From Mesorhizobium metallidurans STM 2683 (GTDB taxonomy: Bacteria > Pseudomonadota > Alphaproteobacteria > Rhizobiales > Rhizobiaceae), in assembly GCF_000350085.1 (NCBI RefSeq), contig NZ_CAUM01000143.1:124001-188000 (forward strand): 64,000 bases of DNA. The letters run 5' to 3'. The number at the start of each line of letters is the position of its first letter. Position 1 is the stretch's first letter. Position numbers and translations under genes: made by a program. Positions 51,920 through 60,981 of the stretch are shown here, in pieces. The notes under the pieces were generated by a model. It was not told the origin of the DNA, searched no databases, and worked only from the letters and a program-made list of their open reading frames with translations.

Positions 51920-52800
51920 CAGGAAGCTCTCTTCTGGCCGCGGCGGGCGACAAGGGCGACGTAAAGCAGCCAGCACATCACCAGAGTGAGGTACAGGACG
52001 ATGACCGAAGTGGCGGAGCCGTAGCCGTAGTCGGTCTTGGGAAACACGATCTTCCATATGTGCAGGCCGAGATAGCGCGTCGCCGCACCTGGGCCGCCAC
52101 CGGTCAGCATCCACACTTCGTCGACGGTGCGCAGCGCATCCATGAGGCGAATGAAGACCGTCGCCAGGATTGCCGGGCGGATCATCGGCAAGGTGACGTG
52201 CCAGAATATCTGCCATCGGTTGGCGCCGTCGATCTGGGCCTGCTCGAACGGCTCCTTGGGCAGCGAGACGAGTGCCGCAAGCAGCGTCAGCGTCACCAGC
52301 GGCGTCCAGTGCCAGATATCCATGATGACGGTCAGCGCAAAGGCCATGGTGGCGTCACGACCGATATTGAGGTCGTAGCCGAACCAGGATTTCAGAAGGT
52401 ACGGGATGATGCCGATGCTGGGCGTTGTCATCAGCCGCCAGACCGATCCGACGACGATCGGCGCCACGATCAGCGGCAGCGTGTGGATCGTGCGGAACAG
52501 ACCCCGGCCGGGAAACTCCTTCATGAACAGCTGGGCCAGAAAGTAGCCAAGGACGACCTCGCTCAGAACGGCGAAGAAGGCAAATTTCAGCGTGAACGCG
52601 ATGGAGGTCAGGAACTCGTTGTCGAACACGAGGCGGCGGAAATTGTTGGCGCCATTGTAGATCATGTAGGGATTTGCGCCGAACGGGTTCCATTGATGGA
52701 AGGCCACGTAGAGCACGTACAGGAATGGGACGATGCCGAAGATCCCCAGGATCGCAATCGTCGGGGCGAGCAGCAGCCATCCCACTCTGTTTGATCGCAT
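51919..52800 (-). CDS. Polyol/sugar ABC permease (MalF-like)
   Basis: The 293-residue inner-membrane protein shows the MalF/UgpA pattern: WLLLAPTIAILGIFGIVPFL, YVAFHQWNPFG, FAVLSEVVLGYFLAQLF, and the loop LVSLPKEPFEQAQIDGANRW. ATG 52800 follows GGGAGTGG; an in-frame ATG at 52827 lies further upstream. It lies 109 bases after the binding-protein gene, the usual spacing in such operons, where the binding protein is made in excess. Confidence 0.92.
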   Translation of the reverse strand: MRSNRVGWLLLAPTIAILGIFGIVPFLYVLYVAFHQWNPFGANPYMIYNGANNFRRLVFDNEFLTSIAFTLKFAFFAVLSEVVLGYFLAQLFMKEFPGRGLFRTIHTLPLIVAPIVVGSVWRLMTTPSIGIIPYLLKSWFGYDLNIGRDATMAFALTVIMDIWHWTPLVTLTLLAALVSLPKEPFEQAQIDGANRWQIFWHVTLPMIRPAILATVFIRLMDALRTVDEVWMLTGGGPGAATRYLGLHIWKIVFPKTDYGYGSATSVIVLYLTLVMCWLLYVALVARRGQKRAS

Positions 52801-52909
52801 GAAACCACTCCCAGAAAGGCGCTTCACGATATTCCCGGAATGTCGTGAAGCGGCAAAAAGCGTAATCGGGCCGCCGCTTCAGGGCGGCCCGAGATCTGGG
52901 TTCGCTCCG

Positions 52910-54343
52910 CTACTTGCGGTAGCCGAGATTCGTCAATTCCGCCTCGGCTGCGGCAGCCATCTGGTCGAGCCCATCGTCGGGCGAGACCTCACCCAGGAGT
53001 ATCTTGTAGAAGATCGGCGCCGTTGCTTCACGCACCTGCGCATGGAACGGATAGGGCGGAGCGCCGGCAAACAGCTTTCCGTCGTTCTTGAGCATGGTAT
53101 AGTAGCCATTGAGCTTCTTATCCATCTCGATGACTTTCGGATCGTCATAGGTTGCCGTGTTGGTGATGCGGGGTGCCGCCACCGCCCAATCGCCCTGGAC
53201 CGAATCCTGGCCGATATATTGCAGGAACAGCAGCGACGCTTCCTTGTTTTTCGACGTGACCGGAAGGCCGAAGGCGCCGCCGTCATAGTAGCCGATATAG
53301 CCCTTGCCGGCTTCTGTGTCCTCCATGACGCCGGGCTCCAGCGGCGGCAGCGCAACGCCGACATTGCCCACGACCTTCGATTTCTCCGCGTCGGCGGCAA
53401 TCCATGCCGCGTTCTCGCCATAGACCAGGCCCTGTGCCGCGCGGCCCGCCGCGAAGGTGGTGCCGACTTCGGTCCAGGTGCTGGCCGGCGATTCCGGCGG
53501 GGCGATGTCGCGCAGATGCAGCCAGTATTTGAGCGCTGCCTTTGCCTTGTCGCTGTTCATCGTGCCGCCATTGGCGACGGACGCAGAGTAGTTTTTCGAG
53601 GCGTCGATACCCCAGTTGTAGACGCCGAAAGTGGGCGCGATCGACTCGAAGAACTCATACCATGAAGCGGGGTGGCCGGTATGCGCCTGCGCGGTGGTGC
53701 CCCACAGTTCCAGATTGTGGTCCTTGCCCCATTTGGTGAAGAATTCCGCGATCTGCGTGTATTCCTCATGGGTCTTTGCCGGCGCCAGGTCTTTGCCGGT
53801 TTCCTTCTTGAAGGCTTCCTTGATCGCCGGATCGTTGAAGAGATCGGTCCGGTACAAATAAACCTTGATGAAGGCTTCCATCGGAATGCCGAAAAGATCG
53901 CCGTCGGCATTTTTGAAATAGTTCGCAAATGTCGTGAAACGCGTTTCGTCGTAATCCGGCGCTTTCAGCGATGGGTCGTCCTTGAGGGATTTCGTGATAT
54001 CGACCAGGAAGTCCCGGGCAAGGTAGGCGTAGATGATGTCCTGCTCGATATAGACCATGTCATAGATGCCGGTCTTGGCCTCCATGTCCTTGATCGCCTT
54101 GTCGTACATCTGGTCCCAGGACGTGGTCTCGATTTCCACCTTGATACCCGTCGCTTTCTCGAAAGCGGGGGCAAGAACGTCCTTGATATAATTCGAAGGT
54201 GGGGTGCTTTCGGTCACGCCGTGCAGCGTGACACCCTTGTATTTTGCACCGGCGTCCGACCAGAAATCGGCCTTTGCAGGCATTACGCTGGTCATCAGGC
54301 CGACTGCCAATGCGGCAAGACTCATTCCAAGTTCATGTTTCAT
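52910..54343 (-). CDS. Polyol/sugar ABC substrate-binding protein (family 1)
   Basis: The 477-residue periplasmic protein has a signal peptide (MSLAALAVGLMTSVMPAKAD) and a family-1 binding fold (GVTLHGVTESTPPSNYIKDV, FEKATGIKVEIETTSWDQM, IYDMVYIEQDIIYAYLARDF, FGIPMEAFIKVYLYRTDLF). It is longer than MalE and resembles binding proteins of polyol importers. It is the first gene of the leftward transport operon. A hexitol ligand is inferred from the catabolic genes. Confidence 0.9.
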   Translation of the reverse strand: MKHELGMSLAALAVGLMTSVMPAKADFWSDAGAKYKGVTLHGVTESTPPSNYIKDVLAPAFEKATGIKVEIETTSWDQMYDKAIKDMEAKTGIYDMVYIEQDIIYAYLARDFLVDITKSLKDDPSLKAPDYDETRFTTFANYFKNADGDLFGIPMEAFIKVYLYRTDLFNDPAIKEAFKKETGKDLAPAKTHEEYTQIAEFFTKWGKDHNLELWGTTAQAHTGHPASWYEFFESIAPTFGVYNWGIDASKNYSASVANGGTMNSDKAKAALKYWLHLRDIAPPESPASTWTEVGTTFAAGRAAQGLVYGENAAWIAADAEKSKVVGNVGVALPPLEPGVMEDTEAGKGYIGYYDGGAFGLPVTSKNKEASLLFLQYIGQDSVQGDWAVAAPRITNTATYDDPKVIEMDKKLNGYYTMLKNDGKLFAGAPPYPFHAQVREATAPIFYKILLGEVSPDDGLDQMAAAAEAELTNLGYRK

Positions 54344-54722
54344 TTTTCACTCCTCCAACAAAACGTTGACTGTCAGTCATCCACTCTGCGATCGCTGTGT
54401 TCGTGCCCTTCAGAACGGCACCTCTTGGCCCACCTGGCCACAACTGAAAATCCGTTTCAGGCTGGAGAGAGACCAGGTCCACGCGCTCGAAATGCAGGGG
54501 CCCATCGCGCCTCCGACCAACCGATCGTGGCGCCACTTGCCATCCCTCCCGATAGCGCGGTTGCCACACCCTCAAGACAATGAAACTGCGGCCGTGGTTT
54601 CCGCCAGATACCTCCTCCCCCGACCTGCATTCGCAGTGTCTTCCGCAGCCTCGCTCCCGTGGGCATTCCGATCAACTTAGTGCGGGGGACATCCCCCCTG
54701 CCACGCGTGGTTTGCAGGCGAT
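54344..54722. other. Upstream region of the hexitol transport operon
   Basis: No gene is visible in these 379 bases between the AraC gene and the binding-protein gene, both leftward. The promoter of the transport operon should lie here, with an AraC binding site, but I could not single out either. Confidence 0.4.
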
Positions 54723-55679
54723 CTATACTTTTTCGCCGACTGCGCGGGCGACGCCCGACCAGGTGCGGATTTCCCTGAACGGATCGGCGCGCGCCTCAGT
54801 CCCGATCTTGTGGGCACTACGCCGGTAGTCCGATGGCGTGCGCCCGCAGATCTTGAAGAACTGCCTGTTGAAATTGGCGATGTTGTTGAACCCGACTTCG
54901 AAGCAGATGTCGGTAATCGGCCGATAAGTCTGCGTCAGCAGTGAGCAGGCGGCATATATGCGCGCGAGGATGACGTAACGGGCGAAGGTATGGCCTGTCT
55001 GCCGCTTGAAGAAACGTGAAAATGCTTGCGGTTCCAGGTCGCAGAGCCTTGCAACGAACGGCAGGTCGATATCGTCGCTGTAGTGGTCCAGAACATAGCG
55101 CATCGCGACGTCCAGTTCCGGCGGCAATTCCGCCTGAGCGGAGGTGGGTGCCAGCCGCGAGAGCCTGCGGCGGTCGCCGGGATTGCGGGCCAGCGTGATC
55201 ATCAATTGCAGAAAGAGCACAACGCGCTCGGCGCCATGGGCGGCGCCGATCTGTGCGAGCAGCCGCTGCCCGGCGAGAGCGGTGTCACCGCGAAACTCTA
55301 CTCCGTAGACGGCGTCATCGTAGAGCGGCCGGATGGTTCCGAGTTCGGGACAGAAGCCGGTGACACGGTCGGCCCATTCGCGGCTGAACTGGATCAGCAT
55401 GTCGCGATTGCGAACCAGCTTCCCGGGTTCAATATCGCTGACCCAATTGTGCGGGACGTTCGGCCCGGTCAGGACCAGGCAACCTGGAGCGAACTTGCCG
55501 ATATGATCTCCCACCATCATGACGCCCGAAGTCGTCCGCGTCAGGTGCAACTCGTATTCCGGGTGATAATGCCACTTGGCCTTGAAAAATGGATAGTCGT
55601 GCATGTTCCAGCGGAACGACTCCGCCGGCGGACATATGATCATTTCGAAGTCCGGAACGATCTTCTGAGCGGGCTTCAT
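54723..55679 (-). CDS. AraC-family transcriptional regulator
   Basis: The 318-residue regulator has an N-terminal cupin-like sensor (KAKWHYHPEYELHLTRTTSG, FAPGCLVLTGPNVPHNWVSD) and a C-terminal double HTH (LPFVARLCDLEPQAFSRFFK, ITDICFEVGFNNIANFNRQF, FKICGRTPSDYRR). Such proteins typically activate sugar and polyol operons when their ligand binds. It is positioned between the leftward transport operon and the rightward catabolic genes and likely controls one or both. ATG 55679 starts the conserved part. Confidence 0.92.
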   Translation of the reverse strand: MKPAQKIVPDFEMIICPPAESFRWNMHDYPFFKAKWHYHPEYELHLTRTTSGVMMVGDHIGKFAPGCLVLTGPNVPHNWVSDIEPGKLVRNRDMLIQFSREWADRVTGFCPELGTIRPLYDDAVYGVEFRGDTALAGQRLLAQIGAAHGAERVVLFLQLMITLARNPGDRRRLSRLAPTSAQAELPPELDVAMRYVLDHYSDDIDLPFVARLCDLEPQAFSRFFKRQTGHTFARYVILARIYAACSLLTQTYRPITDICFEVGFNNIANFNRQFFKICGRTPSDYRRSAHKIGTEARADPFREIRTWSGVARAVGEKV

Positions 55680-56160
55680 TGAATGGCTCCTTCCCGATAA
55701 CGTCGCGCTTCGCTCTCCTTGATCCGCAGCCTCCCACAGCCCGCAAGCCTCTACCCTCGGTGATAGCCAACGTCTCCTTTGCCCATTTGCCCGGAGTTCT
55801 CGAAAACCGTCGTGTACCGGGCCAAAGGCCACAAGCATTGTGGATCATTGAGCGTGCCCAAGCCATCGAACATGTACGTCACCGAACACTGAACGACGCC
55901 ATAGGGCGAAACATAAAGCTGAACTACCGCGCATCCAAGCGCGGCTCGATGGTCCTCCTCCTCTGCGCCTGGTGCTTTGCCAAACTTATATGTTGCTTAA
56001 CGAGACAAATTAGGGCTTTCCGTTAGGCTGTCAATCTTTTTTGTTCAAACGGCAAGATTCGACCAAACTATTTCATATTCCGCATGACCTTGACATGAGG
56101 CAAGTTTGGATATTTTGTTGTGCTATGCAACATAGATTGCGTTTCTAGGAGGAGGTCGGC
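55680..56160. promoter_or_regulatory. Divergent control region of the hexitol locus
   Basis: This 481-base gap separates the AraC gene from the epimerase gene, and its right half is markedly AT-rich for this genome. It carries ATATGTTGCTTA at 55988-55999 and TATGCAACATA at 56124-56134, related inverted repeats. A TTGACA at 56090 with TATTTT at 56111 may form a promoter. GGAGGAGG precedes the ATG at 56161. Confidence 0.55.
56124..56134. promoter_or_regulatory. Candidate ROK-regulator operator (TATGCAACATA)
   Basis: The 11-mer is the exact reverse complement of TATGTTGCATA at 58491-58501. Both lie upstream of hexitol catabolic genes on either side of the ROK regulator gene, which makes that protein the likely binder. 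Confidence 0.55.
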
Positions 56161-57045
56161 ATGCGCAGATTGGGCATTCATTCATTCGTTTGGACCGGGG
56201 GCGGCACCCAGGCCATGCTCGAAGAGGCGATGGAGAATTCGGCCGCGTGCGGTTACCAGCTGATCGAGTTCGCGTATCTTCGGCCCGAAAAGTTCGATCT
56301 CGACCGCCTCGCAAGGAAGGCTCAGTCGCTGGGTCTCGAAATCGCCGTCACGATGGGTCTTCCGTTGAGCGCCGATGTGTCGAGCGAGGATGCTGACGTC
56401 GTCAAGGCCGGCGAGGAACTGCTGGCGGGTGCTGTCGCGGCCGTTCGAGATATCGGCGGCACGAAACTTGGCGGCATTCTCTATTCCGCCCATACGAAAT
56501 ATTCGACCATGCCAAGCGATCGCGGCCGCAAGAACAGCGTTGCAGCCATCGCCAGGACGGCCGAAACAGCAAAGAAGGCCAAGGTCGACCTGGTCCTGGA
56601 GGTCGTCAACAGGTTCGAGACGAACCTGTTGAACACGACGGCTCAGGGCCTCGATTTCATCAAGGCGACCGGCTCCGATCACGTTACCCTCCATCTCGAC
56701 ACGTTTCATATGAACATCGAGGAAGCGAACCCAGCGGCGGCCATTCGCCTGGCCGGCGACAAGATCGGCTATTTTCACATCGGCGAAAGCAATCGCGGCT
56801 ATCTCGGCGACGGGGTTATCGACTTCGATCGCATCTTCGATGCCTTGCTCGACATCGGCTACAAGCGCGACATCACCTTCGAATCGTTCTCCAGCGCCGT
56901 GGTCGATGAGAGTCTTTCGCTGGCATGCGCCATCTGGCGCGATACCTGGACCGACAATATGCCGCTGGCCAAGCATGCCAAGGCCTTCATCGACCTGAAA
57001 ATGGACGAGGCGGTTCGCCGGCGAACGACGAACGCCCGTCCGTAG
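56161..57045 (+). CDS. Sugar isomerase/epimerase, D-tagatose 3-epimerase family
   Basis: The 294-residue TIM-barrel enzyme interconverts ketohexoses at C-3. Its metal ligands can be located: Glu in LVLEVVNRFETN, Asp and His in LHLDTFHMNIEEAN, His in IGYFHIGESNRG and Glu in DITFESFSS. These motifs match psicose/tagatose 3-epimerases. In a hexitol locus it could convert L-tagatose to L-sorbose or D-tagatose to its C-3 epimer. A strong GGAGGAGG precedes the ATG. Confidence 0.88.
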   Translation: MRRLGIHSFVWTGGGTQAMLEEAMENSAACGYQLIEFAYLRPEKFDLDRLARKAQSLGLEIAVTMGLPLSADVSSEDADVVKAGEELLAGAVAAVRDIGGTKLGGILYSAHTKYSTMPSDRGRKNSVAAIARTAETAKKAKVDLVLEVVNRFETNLLNTTAQGLDFIKATGSDHVTLHLDTFHMNIEEANPAAAIRLAGDKIGYFHIGESNRGYLGDGVIDFDRIFDALLDIGYKRDITFESFSSAVVDESLSLACAIWRDTWTDNMPLAKHAKAFIDLKMDEAVRRRTTNARP

Positions 57046-57186
57046 TCGAGGATCTGATTGTGCGGCAGTGTGGACCTGTCGAAAAGACTGCGTCTGTCGC
57101 CGCACGCTTGAAACGGCGTATACCAAAATGGGGACCTGCGGATCGGCTTTCGACTGGCGGATCGCAGGTGGCCTGGAGAGACCTAC

Positions 57187-58407
57187 GTGAATGACCCGGC
57201 GCTGACCGCCAGTTCGCATCGCAGAATTCGACAAAGCAATGAAGTGGCGGCCCTCAAAGCCCTTCATCAGTTCGGGCGTCTCAGCCGAGCCGAACTCGCG
57301 CGCAAATTGCGTCTTAACCGCTCTTCGTCGGGGCATATCATCGCCAGCCTGACGGCTGACGGCCTGGTGCGCGAAGCGATTGAGGATCCGCCTGAACTAC
57401 CGGGCTATGCCCGGGCCGGTCGCCCGGGCATCATGCTCGAACTCGTGCCGGATGCCATATTTTTCCTTGGGGTCGAGATCGGTGTCGAACATATCAGCAC
57501 GGTCGAGATCGATCTCGGGACCAACATCGTTTCGACGAATGTAGAACCGTTCGATGGGCCCTCGATCAGCGTCGAGGCGGCGGTCGACCGCGCGGTGAGC
57601 CTGGCTCTTCAATCCATTCCGGCGTCAAAGCTGGAGCGCTGCGAAGGCATTGGCGTATCGACGCCGGCGCAGATGGACAAGCATGGCCTGATCCGCCTGG
57701 CGCCGCTTCTGGGCTGGCGAAATGTTCACCTCGCCGACCTGGTCAGGGACGCCTTGCCGCTGCGCGTTCCGGTCCTTGCCGAAAACGACGCCAACGCATT
57801 CGCCATCGGCGCGACCTACGGGCGCAGCGAGGCGCATTCAGGCGTGACGCTCTTTCTCGTGATGGAGAGTGGCGTCGGCGGCGGCATCATCATTGACGGC
57901 AATCTCTTTCGCGGCGCCAACGGGCTGGCTGGCGAGATCGGGCACTTGATCATCGGCGACGCGCCAGGCCCGCGCCGCAATCTGGAACAACTGATCGGCC
58001 TTGAGACCATCATGGGGGAGTACCGGAAGACCTCCGCCCTCGATCATCCGACATTTGGCAACTTCCTCGCCGATGTCCAGGATCGGCTGCCCAGCGCCGT
58101 CTCTATTGCCGAGCAGTGGGCAAAGGCCTTGGCAATTGGGCTTGTGCAGGCTTGCCGGATCATCGACGCCGACCGGATCGTGCTGGGCGGTTCGGTCGCC
58201 GCGCTCTATCCCTTGATGACCGCCAGGGTGGCTGCACACATCCATGCCATACAGGAATCCAGTTTCCCATTCCCATCAATCACGGTGAACGATGAAGGAA
58301 CTCTCGGTTCCGCCTTCGGTGCGGCCTGTATGTTGCACCAGCGTTATTTGTCTTTGGAAAGCCAGCGTTTCGCCGATGACACGGCGGAACTCGAAGAGCT
58401 GGAATAA
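57187..58407 (+). CDS. ROK-family transcriptional regulator
   Basis: The 406-residue protein has an N-terminal HTH (LSRAELARKLRLNRSSSGHI, IASLTADGLVRE) and a ROK sugar-kinase-like domain (VLAENDANAFAIGATYGRSE, LVMESGVGGGIIIDGNLFRG, GLAGEIGHLII). The zinc motif that normally follows (CxCGxxGCxE) is missing; the segment reads GDAPGPRRNLEQLIGLE without any Cys. XylR/NagC-type repressors respond to a sugar. It lies between the epimerase and kinase genes and probably represses both through TATGTTGCATA sites. Start is GTG 57187. Confidence 0.9.
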   Translation: MNDPALTASSHRRIRQSNEVAALKALHQFGRLSRAELARKLRLNRSSSGHIIASLTADGLVREAIEDPPELPGYARAGRPGIMLELVPDAIFFLGVEIGVEHISTVEIDLGTNIVSTNVEPFDGPSISVEAAVDRAVSLALQSIPASKLERCEGIGVSTPAQMDKHGLIRLAPLLGWRNVHLADLVRDALPLRVPVLAENDANAFAIGATYGRSEAHSGVTLFLVMESGVGGGIIIDGNLFRGANGLAGEIGHLIIGDAPGPRRNLEQLIGLETIMGEYRKTSALDHPTFGNFLADVQDRLPSAVSIAEQWAKALAIGLVQACRIIDADRIVLGGSVAALYPLMTARVAAHIHAIQESSFPFPSITVNDEGTLGSAFGAACMLHQRYLSLESQRFADDTAELEELE

Positions 58408-58424
58408 GACGAAGGCTGACTTGA

Positions 58425-58454
58425 TGTGAAGTCGCTTTTGCAAGCGATTTCACA
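58425..58454. terminator. Hairpin after the ROK gene
   Basis: TGTGAAGTCGCTT (58425-58437) pairs with AAGCGATTTCACA (58442-58454) with one G-T pair and a four-base loop. It starts 18 bases after the stop. No T-run follows, so it may be a weak terminator or stabiliser. Confidence 0.5.
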
Positions 58455-58490
58455 ATGGCGGCAAATCCCCGCATAGTCTCGGTCGATTAA

Positions 58491-58501
58491 TATGTTGCAT
58501 A
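58491..58501. promoter_or_regulatory. Candidate ROK-regulator operator (TATGTTGCATA)
   Basis: This 11-mer lies 170 bases upstream of the kinase gene and matches the inverted site at 56124-56134 exactly. It suggests a second promoter for the kinase, GatZ-like and dehydrogenase genes under the same regulator. Confidence 0.55.
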
Positions 58502-58669
58502 AACCTACAAACACTCATAGTGTGCCTTCTGGAGGAGTAATCGCGCATTCCTAACCGTAGCCGTCCCGGGCTGTCGTTCGCTGCCGAAAAGGACTGGCGC
58601 CCGGCGGCCACGAGACCTGCGGCTGGCGCGTGTTCCGATGTTGAAAGTGCCCAATAGCCGAGCCATGCG

Positions 58670-59671
58670 ATGCCTGCAGATGCGATTCTAAGTCAGACCA
58701 AGCTCGCAGCGGATGCACTGGGGCCAACCGTCGTTATCGGTGAGATCCTGGTGGAGATCATGGCGAAGAGCCGTGGCGACGGTTTCCTCGAACCGATCGA
58801 ACTCATCGGCCCCTACCCCAGCGGCGCGCCGGCGATTTTCATCGACCAGTGCGCGAAGATCGGCGGCTCGGCGGCAATTGTTGCTTCGGTCGGCGATGAT
58901 GATTTCGGCCGCATCAACATCGAACGGCTCCGGTCCGACGGCGCGGATGTATCGGCCATCTCGGTCAGCCCGGATTATCCGACCGGAAGCGCGTTCGTTC
59001 GCTATCGCGACGATGGCTCGCGCGACTTCGTCTACAACATCGGAAAATCCGCGGCCGCGCTGGTGAGCCTGACGGCTGAGGCGAAAGCGCTTTTCGCGCG
59101 GGCCGGGCACCTCCATGTCATGGGTACCGCCTTTGCCATCCCGGGGGCCTGGGAGATGATGGACCACGCCATCGGTGTCATCAAGCAGCGCGGCGGTTCC
59201 GTTTCACTCGACCCGAATTTGCGCAAGGAACTGCTCGGGCTCGGGCAGACGCAGGAACGCTTCGCCAAGCTTGTGGATGTCGCCGACCTTATCCTGCCCT
59301 CGGGCGACGAATTGTTCATGGCAGCTGGAGTTGATGGTGAATCCGCAGCGGTCACCGCGCTCCTGGCCCGCGGCGTGACGGAGATAGCTCTCAAACGCGG
59401 CGAACATGGATCGACATTCTTCGGCCCCGACGGCTCACGTGTCGACTGTCGGGCGTTCAAGGTTGTGGAAGTCGATCCGACAGGCGCGGGCGATTGCTTC
59501 GGCGGCGCTTACGTTGCTTGCCGCCGTCTCGGCATGCCGGTATTCAAAGCTCTGGAATATGCCAATGCCGCGGGAGCTCGCAACGTCACCGTCCAAGGTC
59601 CGATGGAAGGCGCCGCCTCACGCCCGCAGCTTGACGAATTCATCGCCGTGACCCCGAGAAGCCTGCCATGA
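58670..59671 (+). CDS. PfkB-family carbohydrate kinase, tagatose kinase-like
   Basis: The 333-residue kinase has the PfkB N-terminal region (GPTVVIGEILVEIMA, GGSAAIVASVGDDDFGRINI), SLDPNLRKEL and the catalytic motif VDPTGAGDCFGGAYVACR. In Agrobacterium, a kinase of this family (PF00294) encoded next to a PF08013 protein turns D-tagatose into D-tagatose 6-phosphate. The same neighbour is present here with an ATGA overlap, so this function is likely. The substrate is inferred. Confidence 0.87.
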   Translation: MPADAILSQTKLAADALGPTVVIGEILVEIMAKSRGDGFLEPIELIGPYPSGAPAIFIDQCAKIGGSAAIVASVGDDDFGRINIERLRSDGADVSAISVSPDYPTGSAFVRYRDDGSRDFVYNIGKSAAALVSLTAEAKALFARAGHLHVMGTAFAIPGAWEMMDHAIGVIKQRGGSVSLDPNLRKELLGLGQTQERFAKLVDVADLILPSGDELFMAAGVDGESAAVTALLARGVTEIALKRGEHGSTFFGPDGSRVDCRAFKVVEVDPTGAGDCFGGAYVACRRLGMPVFKALEYANAAGARNVTVQGPMEGAASRPQLDEFIAVTPRSLP

Positions 59672-60981
59672 CCGGCCTCCTCAGAAGCCTGGCGGTGGCG
59701 CGGCGCAAGGGTTCGCCGATAGGCGTCACGTCGGTCTGCTCGGCACACCCATTGGTCATCCGGGCGGCAGCGCGCAACGCCGCACGCTTCTCCGACACGC
59801 TGGTGATCGAGGCAACCTGCAACCAGGTCAATCAGTTCGGTGGTTACACCGGAATGTTGCCCAGCGATTTCGTTCGTCTCGTCCAGCTTATATCGGCGGA
59901 GGAAAAACTCCCGACGGAAAGGATCATCTTTGGTGGCGATCACCTAGGGCCAAATCCGTGGCGCAAGGAAGATGCCGGCGCAGCGATGGCGAAAGCGGAA
60001 GAGATGGTCACGGCATACGTGTCTGCCGGCTTCCGAAAGATCCACCTCGATGCTTCGATGGGATGCGCCGGCGAGCCTGCCGCGCTCGACGACGCCACGA
60101 CGGCGGAGCGTGCAGCACGGCTGGCCTTGGCGGCAGAGCGCGCGGCGCGCGCCGCTGGAGGTGAAGCGCCGGTCTATATCATCGGCACCGAAGTGCCGGC
60201 GCCCGGCGGCGCCAACCATGCGATCAACGACATCGAGCCAACCAGCATGGCGGCGGCGACCCATACGATCGATGTTCATCGCGACCTGTTCCTCAGCCAG
60301 GGCCTGGCCGATGCGTTCTCACGCGTCATCGCACTGGTGGTCCAGCCGGGCGTCGAGTTCGGCAATGAGAATGTGGTCCTCTACGATCGCGCCAAGGCAC
60401 GGGGGCTGACGCAACTGCTTGAGCAGGAGCCGAGCCTTGTCTTCGAGGCGCATTCGACCGATTACCAGGGACAGGTATCTCTGCGCCAGTTGGTCGAGGA
60501 CGGCTTTCCGATCCTCAAGGTAGGGCCGGAATTGACCTTCGTCCTACGCGAAGCGCTCTACGGGCTGGACCTAATCGCAACCGATCTTTTGCCGGACTAC
60601 GGAGCCCGTCCGCTCTATCAGGCCATGGAGCGGCTGATGCTGGCCGAACCCGCCAATTGGCAGGGCCACTATCACGGCTCGGGAGCCGAACAGCGCCTGC
60701 AGCGTCACTACTCTTTCTCGGACCGCATCCGCTATTACTGGAACCAGCCGGAGGCGGAAGCAGCGGTTGCGAAGCTGACAGCGGCCCTGCGCGGCAAGAC
60801 GGTGCCGCTCACGCTGTTCCGGCAGCATCTGCCTGCATTCGAGGCGTTTGCAGGCAGACCGCTCGAGCCGACCTCGTTACTGATCGCCTCGATCCAGCGC
60901 AGCCTGGACGAGTACCGCTTCGCCTGCACGGGCGAGGCGCCCAATACCGAAAGCAATTCGACGGATGGAGGACGAGGATGA
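59668..60981 (+). CDS. GatZ/KbaZ-family protein, probable D-tagatose-6-phosphate 4-epimerase
   Basis: The 437-residue protein belongs to PF08013, once thought to be only a chaperone-like subunit of tagatose-bisphosphate aldolase. It shows PIGVTSVCSAHPLVIRAA, LVIEATCNQVNQFGGYTGM, IIFGGDHLGPNPWR, KIHLDASMGCAGE, IGTEVPAPGGAN and VFEAHSTDYQ. No catalytic GatY/KbaY subunit is nearby. That fits the Agrobacterium member that epimerises tagatose 6-phosphate to fructose 6-phosphate by itself. It overlaps both the kinase gene and the next SDR gene by four bases. Confidence 0.88.
   Translation: MTGLLRSLAVARRKGSPIGVTSVCSAHPLVIRAAARNAARFSDTLVIEATCNQVNQFGGYTGMLPSDFVRLVQLISAEEKLPTERIIFGGDHLGPNPWRKEDAGAAMAKAEEMVTAYVSAGFRKIHLDASMGCAGEPAALDDATTAERAARLALAAERAARAAGGEAPVYIIGTEVPAPGGANHAINDIEPTSMAAATHTIDVHRDLFLSQGLADAFSRVIALVVQPGVEFGNENVVLYDRAKARGLTQLLEQEPSLVFEAHSTDYQGQVSLRQLVEDGFPILKVGPELTFVLREALYGLDLIATDLLPDYGARPLYQAMERLMLAEPANWQGHYHGSGAEQRLQRHYSFSDRIRYYWNQPEAEAAVAKLTAALRGKTVPLTLFRQHLPAFEAFAGRPLEPTSLLIASIQRSLDEYRFACTGEAPNTESNSTDGGRG

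Noticed and set aside
50957..51964. A 335-codon plus-strand frame over the permease gene
   Set aside because: The minus-strand MalG-like protein is clear; the plus frame is rich in Arg, Gln and Asp, as shadow frames are.
56182..57336. A 384-codon minus-strand frame
   Set aside because: It is antisense to the epimerase gene, whose metal-site motifs are clear.
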